Shown here: positions 23,224 to 34,906 of the stretch, piece after piece | Layout of the letters: each line of letters opens with the position of its first letter | Position numbering within the stretch: position 1 is the stretch's first letter | Assembly (NCBI RefSeq): GCF_029168945.1 | Contig: NC_083604.1 | Location: 68,402,211-68,466,210, forward strand | Length of the DNA stretch: 64,000 bases | From: Cannabis sativa | Lineage: Eukaryota > Streptophyta > Magnoliopsida > Rosales > Cannabaceae | Direction of reading: 5' to 3' | The notes under the pieces: model-generated | Told to the model about the DNA's origin: nothing | Databases searched by the model: none | What the model saw: the letters and a program-made list of their open reading frames with translations, nothing else | Program-made: the position numbers and the translations under genes

Positions 23224-23845
23224 ATATACCGTAGTCGCAAATAGTTTTTTATTAGCGTCATTTTTGAAACGACGCAAAAAACAATTTTCTACATTTACAA
23301 ACCGACGCAAAATATTTTCTTTTCTATTTTATTTTCTGCGTCGGTTTAGAAATAACGCTAAATTGTTTATGACATTTTAAAACTGTCACAAAAAACTTAT
23401 TACGTCGGTTTAAAAATGTCATATCTATTACGAAAATATTTTGTTTTCTTACCTATTGCGTCGCTTATAAAATGAAGCACAAATATAAGTAAAGAAAAAT
23501 TACAAATTTTTCATACAATTTTTTGCACCTACATTATCAAATTTTAGAATTATTCTTTATAATAGTAAATACATAATACAAAAAAAAAAAGTTAACTTTT
23601 AGAACTTACATAAAATTAATAATCGATTATATTAACTAATCACACAATACCAATAACATTGTGTGTGTATTTGATCTGTATTATACAATAATAAACAACT
23701 CTATTATTTATAAATTGATCGAGATGATATAAATTTAATGATAGTCATATGATTGAAATAACATTAGACAACAAACTACAGATAGACTTAAAAAAAATAG
23801 GCATAACAGACAGTGGGTAGGAACATATTTTGATAATGAACATAC

Positions 23846-23996
23846 ATTCTGGAACATCTGTTCTTGTTGGCACAACAATTTGAAGTAGAACTACTTTATC
23901 ACGCCAGCTTGGATTCTCCTCTAGGAACTTTTCGAAAGCCAAAATCTTCTGTGGGATTCCTTTGATCATGTCAAGACGATCAACACCCAACATCAC
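23846..23996 (-). pseudogene. captured exon of trehalose-6-phosphate synthase
   Basis: The exon is open for 50 codons between an AG acceptor and a GT donor. It reads VMLGVDRLDMIKGIPQK then AFEKFLEENPSWRDKVVLLQ and ending VPTRTDVPE. This is the conserved glucosyltransferase-family-20 region of class I TPS, which makes trehalose 6-phosphate from UDP-glucose and glucose 6-phosphate. Only this exon is present; the rest of the ~900-residue enzyme is absent. It has no internal stop, so it is either recent or short enough to escape. It lies downstream of the thiolase piece on the same strand. Confidence 0.85.
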
Positions 23997-24062
23997 CTGT
24001 CCAACAGTTTAACAACAATGAATTCTAAAGGGAAAAGATAAGCTCAAAAACAATTACAGGTC

Positions 24063-25975
24063 TTACATGAGCTCAAGAACAAGTGAAGAAGCTCCCCCAC
24101 CACCATTGCATATGGCACCAACCCCGTACTTTACATTTTAATGTCTCAGTACCTGCAACAACATTATTCATTTCAGAAATTCCAACAAGTTATATACACT
24201 AGAGAGAGCAAATTTACCAATGTCTTTTAAATCCACCGCAACTAAACTCTCAACAGATATTTAAAAGAATGTCACTTCGCATGTCTATTATATTTTAGAG
24301 AATGTAACCATACATATGATTATGGATAATGATTTTAGATCAATAAGAGAACACCTAAACAAAACCAGAGAACTATATAATGACATTAGAACATCAAACT
24401 AGGTACGCAGAGCTAGGGATGAGAATCTTATAAATTACCTCTAACAATGTGACCAAGATACTAGCTCCACTGTATCCAAGTGAGTGTCCCAATGATACAG
24501 CCCCACCATGTACATTAAGGCATTCTTGAAATACGTGAAAATTAGAAGGGAAAAAATGTAGATAAAGACATTGAGCAAAATGAATAAAATCAAATGAAAG
24601 TGGACAAATAAAACATACTATAGCAATTGTAGAAAATGTAGGAATAATTAGATTTGAAATAGCATATATTTTAGACTTATAGCACGCTAAACCAACTTGA
24701 AACAAATGATCTAGTTTTCTACTAACTTACAGGATTACAACCAAGCAGCTATTGATTGGCTAGAGCTATAACCTGGAGAGGAAAAGAACAAAATATAAAT
24801 GAATGAAACTAAGAAAAAAAGCTTACTAAATCAGGAACAGTAGAGAGATTATAAGTACTAAAATCTTACAAAAAATTTCTTATTTCATAGTAATCAATCT
24901 GAGAAGCATCTAAACCAGCATTTAAAATGGATTTTGGAATCACAAGGGCTGGAGCAATTGTGAAGAATTCAAGTGCCTGCAAAGATAATCTTCTTTGAGC
25001 TATGTTTCAGCAACAGTAAAATAGAACTAGGAAGCCAATACATTTGTAAGAGTACCTAAGCTACATTAGCAAATCTCTTAATCTTTGCAATTACTTACAA
25101 TCCAAGTTGAAGTGCTTTCTCTCCACTCACTAGGACTAATGCAGCCGCACCATCACTATTCATGATAAAGGAACCAAACCATATTAAGGCTACTTAAAAT
25201 CTGCAACCCTAGAATATAAACCAGTTTTGTTGTAGTATAAACTACAAGAATCGCAGTTACTAAACCAGTTGCTGAAATGTATATTAATATTTAGACAGTA
25301 CAAGCCTCAAAACAGAAGACACAAGAAACAACATATCCAATTGCATTACCACACTTAAAACAAAATTACTTTCTATTTTTTGGTTGGGGGAGAAAGAGGG
25401 GGAACCTTATGATAGAAGCATTGCCAGCTGTAACAGAGCCCCTGCTCTACTTGAAATCCGGTCTGAGTTTTCTCAATTTTGCAGCATCGAACTATGAAGG
25501 GATACAAAAGAAAAGCAATATGAAGCAAGGATTGAGAAATCTGACTTAAAATATAATTTTAACTATCGAAGCTTTTGGTGACATGAAAATCAATAATAAT
25601 ACAAGTTTGCAAAATTTGGTATTTACCATTTAGTATGAAGATCACCCATATCCCAATATTAAAAAATAAACGAATGGACCATAAGAAATCCTAGTACCTA
25701 GAAGCAATCAGAGAAGAAACTTCTAGTTGTGGAACAAAACTTTCTTTCAAATGGGCAAGCAGAAAAGAAATATGGATACTAAATGACACTAATTCTAATA
25801 TTTGCATTGTGAAAAAGCAATAGAAATTACAACAGTAGCTTATGTAATTTACTTTTAAAAGAACAATTTACTATTTCTATTATATGTACTACGTACATAC
25901 CTTAGACCTTCATCCTTGTCAATGTCAACAATTATGGATGGCTTCCCTCGCCCCCCAGGTACTTTAACCTACAGA
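24063..25975 (-). pseudogene. captured 3' half of acetyl-CoA acetyltransferase (thiolase)
   Basis: Exon-like pieces occur in the right order: VPGGRGKPSIIVDIDKDEG (~25905-25970), FDAAKLRKLRPDFK with SVTAGNASII (~25410-25497), SDGAAALVLVSGEKALQLGL (~25098-25165), EFFTIAPALVIPKSI with ASQIDYYEI (~24893-24975), ALANQ with LLGCNP (~24730-24775), NVHGGAVSLGHSLGYSGAS (~24440-24525) and KYGVGAICNGGGGASSLVLE (~24063-24135), closing at a natural TAA. The enzyme condenses two acetyl-CoA in the mevalonate pathway. The N-terminal half with the first catalytic Cys is missing. Two in-frame TAG codons follow DFK and ALANQ. The C-terminal catalytic GCSGA motif reads GYSGA while GH is kept. It cannot encode an active thiolase. 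Confidence 0.85.
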
Positions 25976-26148
25976 AAATTGTGAACTAAAATTGATGTTC
26001 TAAAGTTAATTTAAAACCAATTAAAAGTTTTGTAATATATAAAGAAGTAATTTCTTGAGGTTTTATTTAATGAAGAAGTTTTTTTTTGGTATAAAGAAGT
26101 AATTTCTTGATATGAATAAATGAAACACAAAGGGAAGAATAACGATAC

Positions 26149-26244
26149 CTTTACAAAAGACTCATGGTTCCAAACTTCCAAAATCAACATTTTATGCAAT
26201 GCATTCTGTACCACAAAGTCAAATATTTGATTCCATATTAGATT
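26149..26244 (-). pseudogene. captured C2-domain exon of a plant synaptotagmin-like gene
   Basis: The frame reads LIWNQIFDFVVQNALHKML then ILEVWNHESF and ends at a GT donor after VK. It matches the NP.WNE.F.FVV.D..HD.L..EVWD.D.F pattern of the C2 domain in plant SYT4/5-type proteins, which tether membranes at endoplasmic-reticulum contact sites. Two calcium-site acidic positions (D of HD and of WDHD) are changed to K and N. Only one exon is present, upstream of the thiolase piece on the same strand. Confidence 0.65.
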
Positions 26245-26429
26245 CAAATTATCATTAAGAACCTAATGAAAGAAAGAAAAAAGAAAATGAGAAAAACATA
26301 CAATTTTTTACAGACGAGCTTTTATATATACAAACCAACACTGAAAAAATCTCATCCTAGTTTTGACTTTTGTACCAGACTTTTTCATTGTGAGAATAAC
26401 ATAAGGATCGACTTTTCCCAACAAATCCA

Positions 26430-26927
26430 TTATCGGTAAATCTTCAGATTTAATTTCAATCTCTGTCTCAAATTAATTCTCATAAAATTAGGGCTATTAA
26501 GTTGAAGAATTCCTTCATGTGAGTTGGGTAGTTGAAAAGCTTTAATTTTTAAAACATTTCTATTAGTAAAAATCTTCCAGTGTTGGGTCTTTTTTAGGTT
26601 CATAAAAAAAATTGCACTTGAGCTATGGCATGACTGAGAGAGAGAGAATAATGCAGAGAAAACAAGAGAGAAAGAGGGATACTTACGGAGGTCAAGGAGA
26701 TCGAGACCACAACAGCGTGAGCGTAGGGGACTTACGGCGCCGACGGAGGAAAAATCTGAGGCACAGTAGAGCAAAATTGCGTGAGCTGAGGAGAAAAATT
26801 TTGTCTGCAAAATTGCGTGACCTTCGGAGCTGAGGCGGCTGACCAAAATGGGTTCACGCAGAATGAAGGAATGATTTTGGTCTGTAAGAAATTTGGGGGT
26901 AAGTGAACCTAAGAGGGTTTCCGTCAT
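26430..26927 (-). other. unassigned open stretch near the right end of the CACTA element
   Basis: A 165-codon minus-strand frame with a locally high GC stretch (about 26690-26840) lies upstream of the captured genes. I do not recognise the product. A plus-strand Arg-rich frame (26612-26833) overlaps it and is equally unassigned. It could be 5' leader sequence of one captured gene or element-specific DNA. It is not offered as a real gene. Confidence 0.25.
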
Positions 26928-27131
26928 TTTCTCACTTAAGCAAATCCTTTACCGTCGGTTTAAAAACGACACACAAAGAATTTGTGAGGCTTATAAAATG
27001 ACGCTAATTATGTATTTTTTTTAATCATTATACTTTTTTCGTCAGTTATCTAATTTGTGAGGGATATACAACCGACGCAAATCATTTATTATTTGTGTCA
27101 TTTTACAAACGACGAATATCTTTAATATGGT

Positions 27132-27184
27132 ACTATTCACGTCGGTCAACGCGATGAATAGTCGCGTTGACCGACGTGAATAGT
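27132..27184. repeat. perfect 23-bp hairpin at the CACTA right end
   Basis: Two exactly complementary 23-base arms (ACTATTCACGTCGG... and its inverse) are separated by TGAATAG and stop 16 bases short of the element's end. The arms include the family's CGTCGG subterminal word. Perfect pairing in an otherwise diverged element suggests youth or constraint. Confidence 0.9.
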
Positions 27185-27203
27185 GAATTTTGTAGTAGTG
27201 TCA

Positions 27204-28012
27204 CAACATTGATAAGTGTTGATTCTTGAGTACTGTCATAACAAAAAAAACAAAAATTAAAATTTGTGATAATCAAACTTAAAGGAAAAAACGAATTTAA
27301 AATTAGAAATAAGATATTGGTACAAAGAAAAAAAAGAAAGGTATGATGATAATGAAAAGTGAAAAAGATCTATTTATAGAGCACATAAATTACAAGAAAT
27401 GAATAGGATCTCATAGGCATAGCAAATGTCACATAATTAAATTAGAAGAGAAATGAAAAGTCTCTATAGTTCGTCAATTAATTATTAAAAATTGAATAAA
27501 ATCATAACAAAGGTCACATATCAAATTGGAAGAGAAAAAAAAGTCTACGTAGTTAATCAATTAATTATTATTGTTATTAATTATTTTTTCAAAGAAAAAT
27601 AATAAACTAATTTAATTAGAGAAATATAAAATGAAAAAAAAAAACAGAATATGTTAAAATAATTAAAATAATATTTTTTTTTAACAAATTCCTATTAAAT
27701 TACAATATACGTAATTAGTATAATTAAAACATTATATATATATATATCTTTTTTTAAAAAAAAACGTCAGATATATGTATATATCAAATAAGTATTACTA
27801 CAATCAACCAAAGGTCACTTAAAAATTAATTAAAAAACTTTTATGTAATAAAAAATAATTAATTAGCATAATAGAAAATTTATTACATAATTAATATAAC
27901 TTGTGTGTTTTTTTATTGGACAAAATATGAAAATTTTAAAAAATTAGAAAAATAGAATAAAAAAGTTATAGAATACCACATAAACTTGTTTGGGCATTCC
28001 TTTATATATATA
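27204..28012. other. AT-rich stretch between CACTA and Helitron, nothing recognised
   Basis: It holds A-rich tracts and a partial direct repeat: GTCTCTATAGTTCGTCAATTA near 27460 and GTCTACGTAGTTAATCAATTA near 27541, each followed by ATTATT-type sequence and preceded by CACATAATTAAATTAGAAGAGAA-like text. No gene is seen. Confidence 0.4.
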
Positions 28013-30251
28013 CTAGGAAACAAAAGCCGCGCGTTGCGCGGTCTTAAAAAAATCATAAGCTATATATATTATTGAAAAAAGTTTATTTTTTAAATGTGAA
28101 TTTTTTACAAAGTTATATCATAGAAAAAACTGAAGTTTCTAAAAAATAATAAAAATGCATTGAAAAAATATGATTTATCTTATCATTCTTAGTCTTACAT
28201 ATATAAATTTTTTTTTAATTATTAACAATTAATTTATTAAAATATCTTTTGAGAAAAGTTTTTAAGGTGTATTTTTTCTTAAAAATCCACTATCACTATA
28301 ATTTAAAACAAAATTAATAGTCACTAATAACACACATAATTTTTCACTAATAAATTAATAAAAAAATATATAAAACATTATTTAAACTTTCAATAATAAG
28401 TTACAATTATTAATATTAATTATTACTTAATTTTTTTAATAATTGACATACAACTACTTAATTAATTAATTAGCATTATTCATAATTTGTAATAAATATT
28501 AAAATTACTACATAAGTAGAGAGATTAGCAAAAGAAGAATATACCTCCACCTCTTTAATTAGTTTTTTTTTTGTTGTGGGAAAATTATTATCATATTATT
28601 GTTGCATTTATTTTTAAATAAATATTATAAGTTGAATGATCATGTAACTTTACTTTTTACTTAATTAAATTATTATTATTATTATTTTAAGACAAATCAA
28701 TTATTTAATTATATTATTTATGTGAAATTAAAAATTGAAATTATAAAAAATTATGAAAAATAAGATATTTGAAAAATAAAGTGTCATCTCACCTCTCTAT
28801 ATTATCATTGTTTTTTTTTTTCACTTTTGAGAGTATTTTTTGTTTTTAACAATCCTATTAGAGATGAATTATTATTGTTCAATTAATTTTTTTAATGCTA
28901 AAAATGAGTATCATGATCACATAATCAATATTAAAATAATTTCAAGACATTTATTTTATTACAAATATAGAACCATTAGCATTTATTAACACAAAATATA
29001 TATTTTAAATAAATAAATTAAAAATAATATTTTCCATCATGTACTTGTTGTAGTTGCCTCTATTTTTAGGTATGATCATTATTATTTTGCATCATCTACA
29101 CTATTGAGAGTGAGATAACATTCTCTATGCATTAATAAATCATCTCAATATTTAATGAGAAAAAATGTATTGTAAGACTAAAAAATTATACAAATATTAG
29201 GCAAGAGAAAAAATGAGAAAGTATCTAATATTACACTATATATATGTAATATTTATACATGTGTATCAAAAATGGAGTAAAAAGTGATAAAAAAAATACA
29301 AATATATTGTTAAAATATTTACAAAGAAAAGTGAAAGGTATGAATACTTGACATTATAAAATGATGATGAAAATAATAAAAAAAAATTGAATAAATATTA
29401 AAAAAAAAAATAGAGAAAACAAATAATTAAAAAGAAACCTCATATAAAATGCTATTTTTTTTAGCATATATAATCATCCATAGCAATTTGTTCCAATCTT
29501 TTTAATCTTCTTCTTAAAATTCTTTTCCCTTCCCATCTTCATATATGTGTCAAAGTCTTTGTATTTTTATATCTTCAACTCATCTATATATATTATATGG
29601 AAATATGAGGAAGTATAACCAAATGTCTCTTAAAATAAATTTTGTAATTATAACATGAATTTATTGAATAGTTTTTTTTTCTTTTGAAGAATGCCAAAAG
29701 TTTTATTTATCATAAAATCAATGTAAATATTAATGTAAATATGAATTAACAGATTATTAATTAAAATAATTAGAAAATGAATAAAAATTTGAGAAAAAAA
29801 TGAGAGAATAGAAAAATTAGCTCTTTGAAAAGTTAAAGGATTACATTATCTATCCTAACATTAGAATTGTATAATTATATATAAATATATATAAATATAT
29901 AGATAGATATATAAATATAGCTATATGTATATACTTTTTTGCAATATAAATATATATGCATATATTTTGAATTGTTAAAGATTAATCAATTATATAGGTT
30001 TACAAAATTACTATACATATATCATATTTTTTGGGTGTAATAAAATATCTATATATATAGATGAGAATACTAATAGTTTAAAAGAATACTAATAGATTAT
30101 AAAAAATTAATAATGGGGAGGTTACATTATTTTTTTCTTATTATTCAATAGAAAAAAATTAGAAAACATAATAAAATAGAGAAAATAGAGAAATGGAAGG
30201 AAAAGATGCCACATCAATGCTCTTATGCTTTCCTTTATTTATATATATAGA
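28013..30251 (-). mobile_element. complete non-autonomous Helitron
   Basis: On the minus strand the element begins TCTATATATATAAATAAAGG at 30251. It ends with the hairpin CCGCGCAACGCGCGG, a short spacer and CTAG at 28013. It sits exactly between A and T with no duplication, the rule for rolling-circle Helitrons. Near the 5' end the minus strand reads GATGTGGCATCTTTTCC, a wording common in plant Helitron 5' ends. There is no Rep/helicase coding sequence in its 2239 bases. Confidence 0.85.
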
Positions 30252-30319
30252 TATATTGATATTGATTATATTATATTATATTATAATTTATTATATGCGA
30301 ATTAATATGAGAAATGACA

Positions 30320-32621
30320 TGTTAAGACCCCGTTGATGAGCTAGGGGCATTTTAGTAATTTTGACCCGAGAGGGGTAAAACTGTGAATTTAGTTTATTTA
30401 CGTGCTTATGAACTATATTATTATATAGTATGCCTGTTTTGTCTTTCTTCAGGTGTGTTCTGACAAATCGGCGCGGTATAGTCACAACCGCGTATTTCGG
30501 GCCGAACCGGGTTCGGGGCCGAAATACAATTTTGGGATTTTTTATTAGCATTTTAATAAAGTGTGATTAATCTGAAATTTAATTGGGTATATTTATGTTA
30601 GAAATGACTATGTTATCCTTGGAATGCTTTTATGTGTTATTTGTACCTAGGGGCATTTTGGTAAATTGGCCTTTTGGATTAATTGCAACAAAAAGGAATT
30701 ATTTTACATTTTAGAAAGAAAATTCTGGGTTATTTTCTCAGCTAGTCTTGGCTGAATCCTATTCTCCCTCTCCCTTCAATCTTTTCACTTCAAATCTTCC
30801 TCTCTTGTGTGTTGTTGAGCTTGTTGGAGTTTGGGGGATTTTGGTGTGCTTTGATTGTGAGAACTTTGAGGTATTTTCCAGCTCTTATTTTTGAATTTTA
30901 TTGCTTTGATTCTAAAATGAAATAGGTAGAACTCATAGGTTATGTTCTTGAATTGCATGCTTATGGGTTTTAGATTGTTTATGGAGTTGTAACCATGGTT
31001 GTGTTGTGAATTATAAGATTTGCTTTGTGTATGCTTTGAATGGTAAATTTGGGGATTTCTAGTTGCTGAATTTGGGTTAGAAAAACATGATGAATTTTGA
31101 TTCATTTTGGTGCTTCCTTGTGTAGCTTCTTTATGAGTTCTTGGTGATTTTGCTCAAGTTGGAGCTTTGAATTTTATGTTGTTTAATCTGAAATTTTGAT
31201 GTGTTTTGCTGGTGTTCAAGCATAAAAATTATGTATGTTAATGCCTATTTAGGTACTTTTTATTTGGTGAATGATTAACTTGAGTTGTGTTTGGGTTTGT
31301 GTTGAATTAGATGAGTTTAGGGGCTAAAATTCATTGCTGAATGCTGATTTTTAGTTGCTGGTTTTTGTAGTTGTTGGAAGTGAATTAGGTGTAATTCCTC
31401 TCTAATTACTTGGTTTATGATAGGTGAAAGTTTGGTATGATTGTGGGTTGATATAGCATGAAAATTGGTATTTTTGGATGCATTTTCGTGGTTGGAAACA
31501 GGGTTTCCTGGGTTTTTAAACCCAATAGCCGCGGTCATTTTTGGCAGCTTATTGTATTTTTTTCGGGTTTTTGTTTTGGTCATAACTTTTGACTCGGGAC
31601 TCTGTTTGGGACGTTCTTTATATCGTTGGAAAGCTCGTTTTGAGCTCTATGTGAATATCTGGAATTTAAATGCTCCGTTTATAATTTGTGGAAATGAATT
31701 TTGGGATTAACCCTATACTTGTGTATCCCGGAATTGTGACTAGGATTACCGACACTTGGTCAGGAGCACCCAGGGATTTAGAATCTCCATATTTGCGGGA
31801 CATCAGGTAAGACAGTAGTTAGCACATAGAGATATGTGCAATGGCGCTTATATGGAATGTGATTTATATGAGAAACTAGAAACCGGGATTAGAGTTATTA
31901 CTCTAAAGTGAGCGGTTTATTGGCTTAGGGTTATTACCCAAGTGAATTGTTAATATGTAATTGTTATGCCATGATGTATATAGATGTATATTGAAGTAAA
32001 GGGTTATGTGTTCAAGGCATAATCGGGTTGGACTCGGTAACTAGAACCGAGATGAATCGGTTCTAAGGACTTATTGTAATTAGACGTGTGAGCGTAACAC
32101 GTAGGTCTATGCCACATAGACATAAATAGGCGTGTGAGCGTAACACGCATGTCTTGTCATACAGATAAATATGAAATGGCATTATTATTTATGTGATGAG
32201 TTATATATGATTAACGATATATTTTACTGTTTTGCTGGGCTTGGCTCACGGGTACTCTACTGTGCAGGAAAGGGTAAATCTGTCTCTGATCAGCCATGAG
32301 TATGGGAGTTGGGCGATGTATGTACATGTTCGGGCCACACTAGACCAAGCGGGTTGGGGTCTACCAGTGTTGAAACTTTTGTAACTGTATTTTGCCGCTT
32401 AGGTCGGCTAAGGAGAAAAGACTTGTAATATTTTGTAAAATGATTTTTGGGATCCCGAAACATGTAAGTTTTGTTTGTAAGGTTAAAATTATTACAGGTT
32501 TATTTTCATTCCATTTTCGTTTAAAGTTTAATTTCTGCGCTTATTTTATTAGTAATCTCGTTTAAGGGATTAGGGTTTCTTAATCATATTGGGTAGCGTG
32601 CCTAAATCTTAGGGCGTTACA
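30320..32621 (+). mobile_element. long solo LTR, probably Ty3-gypsy (Tekay/Del-like)
   Basis: The segment starts TGTTAAGACCCCG and ends TTAGGGCGTTACA and is about 2.3 kb long without a second copy or interior. Plus-strand text such as GCTGGGCTTGGCTCACGGGT (near 32236) is of a kind I associate with long chromovirus LTRs. Small dyads (GCGTAACACG repeated near 32093 and 32138) add to the LTR look. The 5-base flanks, TGACA and ACAAT, do not match, so insertion borders are not proven. The minus-strand open frames at 30785-31105 and 31317-31583 lie wholly inside and are not genes. Confidence 0.6.
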
Positions 32622-32954
32622 ACAATAATACCTAACGTCAGTTTAATTAAACAGATTTCTTAATTAAATTAATAAATAATAAAAAATAATTATTTTATTA
32701 AATAATTTTTCTGTAAAAAATAATATAGTGTCACACCACACCAACCTAACCCGCCCAGGCTCGGACGGCTCGCGCGTGTGTGGTGGGTCAAGTGTGTGTG
32801 TCCTCACCCATTCACACAAAACCAAACCCAAATATCAAAGTTGCACTCTTTATACCCTTGTAAATGAGGGTTCATATCCCATGTGAGACTTTTTCCACTT
32901 CACACACTAGGACACTTACATATTTTTCTTAAAATATTCATAAACTTTCCAACA
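32622..32954 (-). mobile_element. 5' part of a copia-type LTR, truncated
   Basis: On the minus strand it opens TGTTGGAAAGTTTATGAATA. It continues with CTCACATGGGATATGAACCC and a TATAAAG box, then a GC-rich block (about 32735-32790) before ending abruptly at the solo LTR. This is a normal U3 layout for Ty1-copia LTRs. The remaining part was not found on the far side of the solo LTR. Confidence 0.5.
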
Positions 32955-33081
32955 ATAAATTATGCTTAATTTGCTCATTTCGTAAAATAAGCCTATTATA
33001 TTAACTTAGTAAAATTATAATCTTACTCATTTTATTCTCGCAATACCCATATTATTTCATATTTCATAAAATATGCTTTAA

Positions 33082-33990
33082 TTAATTATAATTAATTATT
33101 GAAATATTACAAAATAGGTGTTCTATATTTTTAACATCAACTCCACACATCAAACATATCGACTCATCAACACATATATTAAAATTAAAGAGCGTTTCTT
33201 TTGTTTGCAATCTATCTAAAATTGCTAACCACATTATAAATCTCTGTATAATAACCCTGCCCCACACTTTGCCATACCACCTCACTGGGTACTGTGTTGG
33301 AAGTAGAGACTTGTAGCCTTGACTAATAGTACTTGGTCATGAAATTTTCTTGAGCATTTACCACCTGCTTGAATTGCTCTTTACTTTTACTATTTGCTTT
33401 CAATACCAGTTGCAATGAGTGATAGAGTTATAGTCCTACCAGCTTGCATCTTTAAATAGACAATATGTACCCAATTGACTCAAAGATTGTCTTGCTTTGA
33501 AACTATTGTCCATACATATTTCTCAAGAATGTTACTTGGTTCCATTGCAAATTGAAACTTCTTGAACCCTAATCCTTCATCTTTACATGGTTTACATAAT
33601 TTTGTCCATGAAACATAATTGGGACCAACATATTCTACACTTTTCCATAAAAAGGAAAGTAACATAATCTAAGTCTAATGTGAATGAATCAGAATTAGGA
33701 CTAAATTAATTAAAGTTACTCTTCTACCAAATGATAGATTCTTGGAATTCTATGCTCTTATCTGAGCTACTATTTTCTCAATCAGTCATGTACATTCAGC
33801 AAAGGACAATCTTTTAGAGTAAATTAGTATTAATACTCCTATGTACTTAAAAGCCATTTGACTCCTTACGAATCCAGATGCATTTAATATTCTTTGAATT
33901 TCACTTTGATGGATTCCACAATAGTAAACCAAAAGTTTGTGAAAACAGTTTGATACCTTGAAGCAAGCATGAGATAGACCTATCAAAAAT
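33082..33990 (-). pseudogene. LINE fragment: RT C-terminal part and zinc-binding RVT domain
   Basis: Three minus-strand frames in order give the usual end of a plant L1 ORF2. 33786-33986 has EIQRILNASGFVRSQMAFKY (the GF..G.LPFKYLG region). 33480-33665 has SFLWKS, WTKLCKPCKDEGLGF (Vaw..lC.PK.eGGLG). 33082-33285 has WLAILDRLQTKETLF and CLMCGVDVKNIEHLFC (zf-RVT cysteines). Frameshifts separate the parts, and the catalytic RT core and endonuclease are missing, so this is a dead fragment. It shares only family-level similarity with the LINE at 53947-58140. Confidence 0.8.
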
Positions 33991-34036
33991 TACCATTGCA
34001 GAATAATAAAATATCGTTTGCAAAATAATGATGTTT

Positions 34037-34276
34037 GAGTTCGTTTGGAACGTCGTATTAGGTCGTATTGTATTGTATTATAATAAATTAGATTATATAT
34101 CATATTTTTATATAATATACTATGTCAAACTTTAATTTATACTAAAACATTATATATTTAGGTGCCCATAAAAGTTAATATCACATATAGTTTTATATAA
34201 AAATATTACATAAAATATAATTCAATATAATACTATACAATACAATATGATGTAATACGGCGTACTAAACGAACCC
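34037..34276. mobile_element. MITE with ~50-bp inverted repeats
   Basis: Left GAGTTCGTTTGGAACGTCGT and inverted right GGGTTCGTTTAGTACGCCGT are followed in both by ATTA and then by GTATTGTATTATAATA-type sequence. It is 240 bases with AT-rich centre. Possible 3-bp TTT duplications flank it, too weak to set a superfamily. Confidence 0.7.
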
Positions 34277-34464
34277 TTTAAAATCAATCCCGAAATCCTC
34301 TCATGAAACATAAAGATAATTTTTGGTATGATGAAAAAATAAACATATATGTATATTTTAATTTTTTTTAAAAATAAATAACCGTAAGTAAAGAAATAAA
34401 TATATAAAAAAATTATTAAGCACCTTTGTGAATTTTTTCTTCTATTAATCTTTCTATTAATTTT

Positions 34465-34853
34465 AGGGCCATTTGGCACAACTATGTTGTGGGAAAAAGC
34501 AGGTGTACCTATGCTGTGAGAAAAAGCAGCTGTAGCATGTGCTGTGAGAAAAAGCAGCTGTAGCTGTGTTGTGAGAAAAAGCTATTGAGTGTTTGGTAAA
34601 TATAATTTTAAAACAGATGTGAGTTGAAAAAGTTGTATATAACTGTTTGGTAAGCTAAATGATTAAATAAATGTTAAATATATAATTACTAAAATAGGTA
34701 TGACATTTGTTAGCTAATTTATTTAAATAATTTTATACATATTAATATATTTATAAATATTATTTATTATATTATAAATTACGATAATTTTTTTTTTATA
34801 ATATTTAATTCTTTTAAATATTTACATGATAAAATAATAAATTAGACTTTTAC

Positions 34854-34906
<53 letters not shown>

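Larger units (their letters stand above)
23146..27200 (-). mobile_element. complete non-autonomous CACTA element carrying three host-gene fragments
   Basis: The element starts CACTACTACAAAAAG and ends TTTTGTAGTAGTG, perfect inverted 13-base ends. It is flanked by TCA on both sides (23143-23145 and 27201-27203), the 3-bp duplication expected for CACTA transposons. Subterminal CGTCGGTTT / AAACCGACG words recur at both ends, including a foldback at 23201-23223 and a perfect hairpin at 27132-27184. No transposase is visible. The interior holds, all on the minus strand, parts of a C2-domain synaptotagmin, a thiolase and a trehalose-phosphate synthase with intron-like spacing, so genomic DNA and not cDNA was captured. 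At 4055 bases it is an unusually clear Pack-CACTA. Confidence 0.9.

Noticed and set aside
30785..31710. Minus- and plus-strand frames of 81-106 codons
   Set aside because: All lie inside the long solo LTR and have no recognisable product.
33082..33285. A host zinc-finger gene suggested by CLMCG..HLFC
   Set aside because: The cysteine pattern and preceding text are the zf-RVT end of a LINE, and the neighbouring frames continue the same protein.
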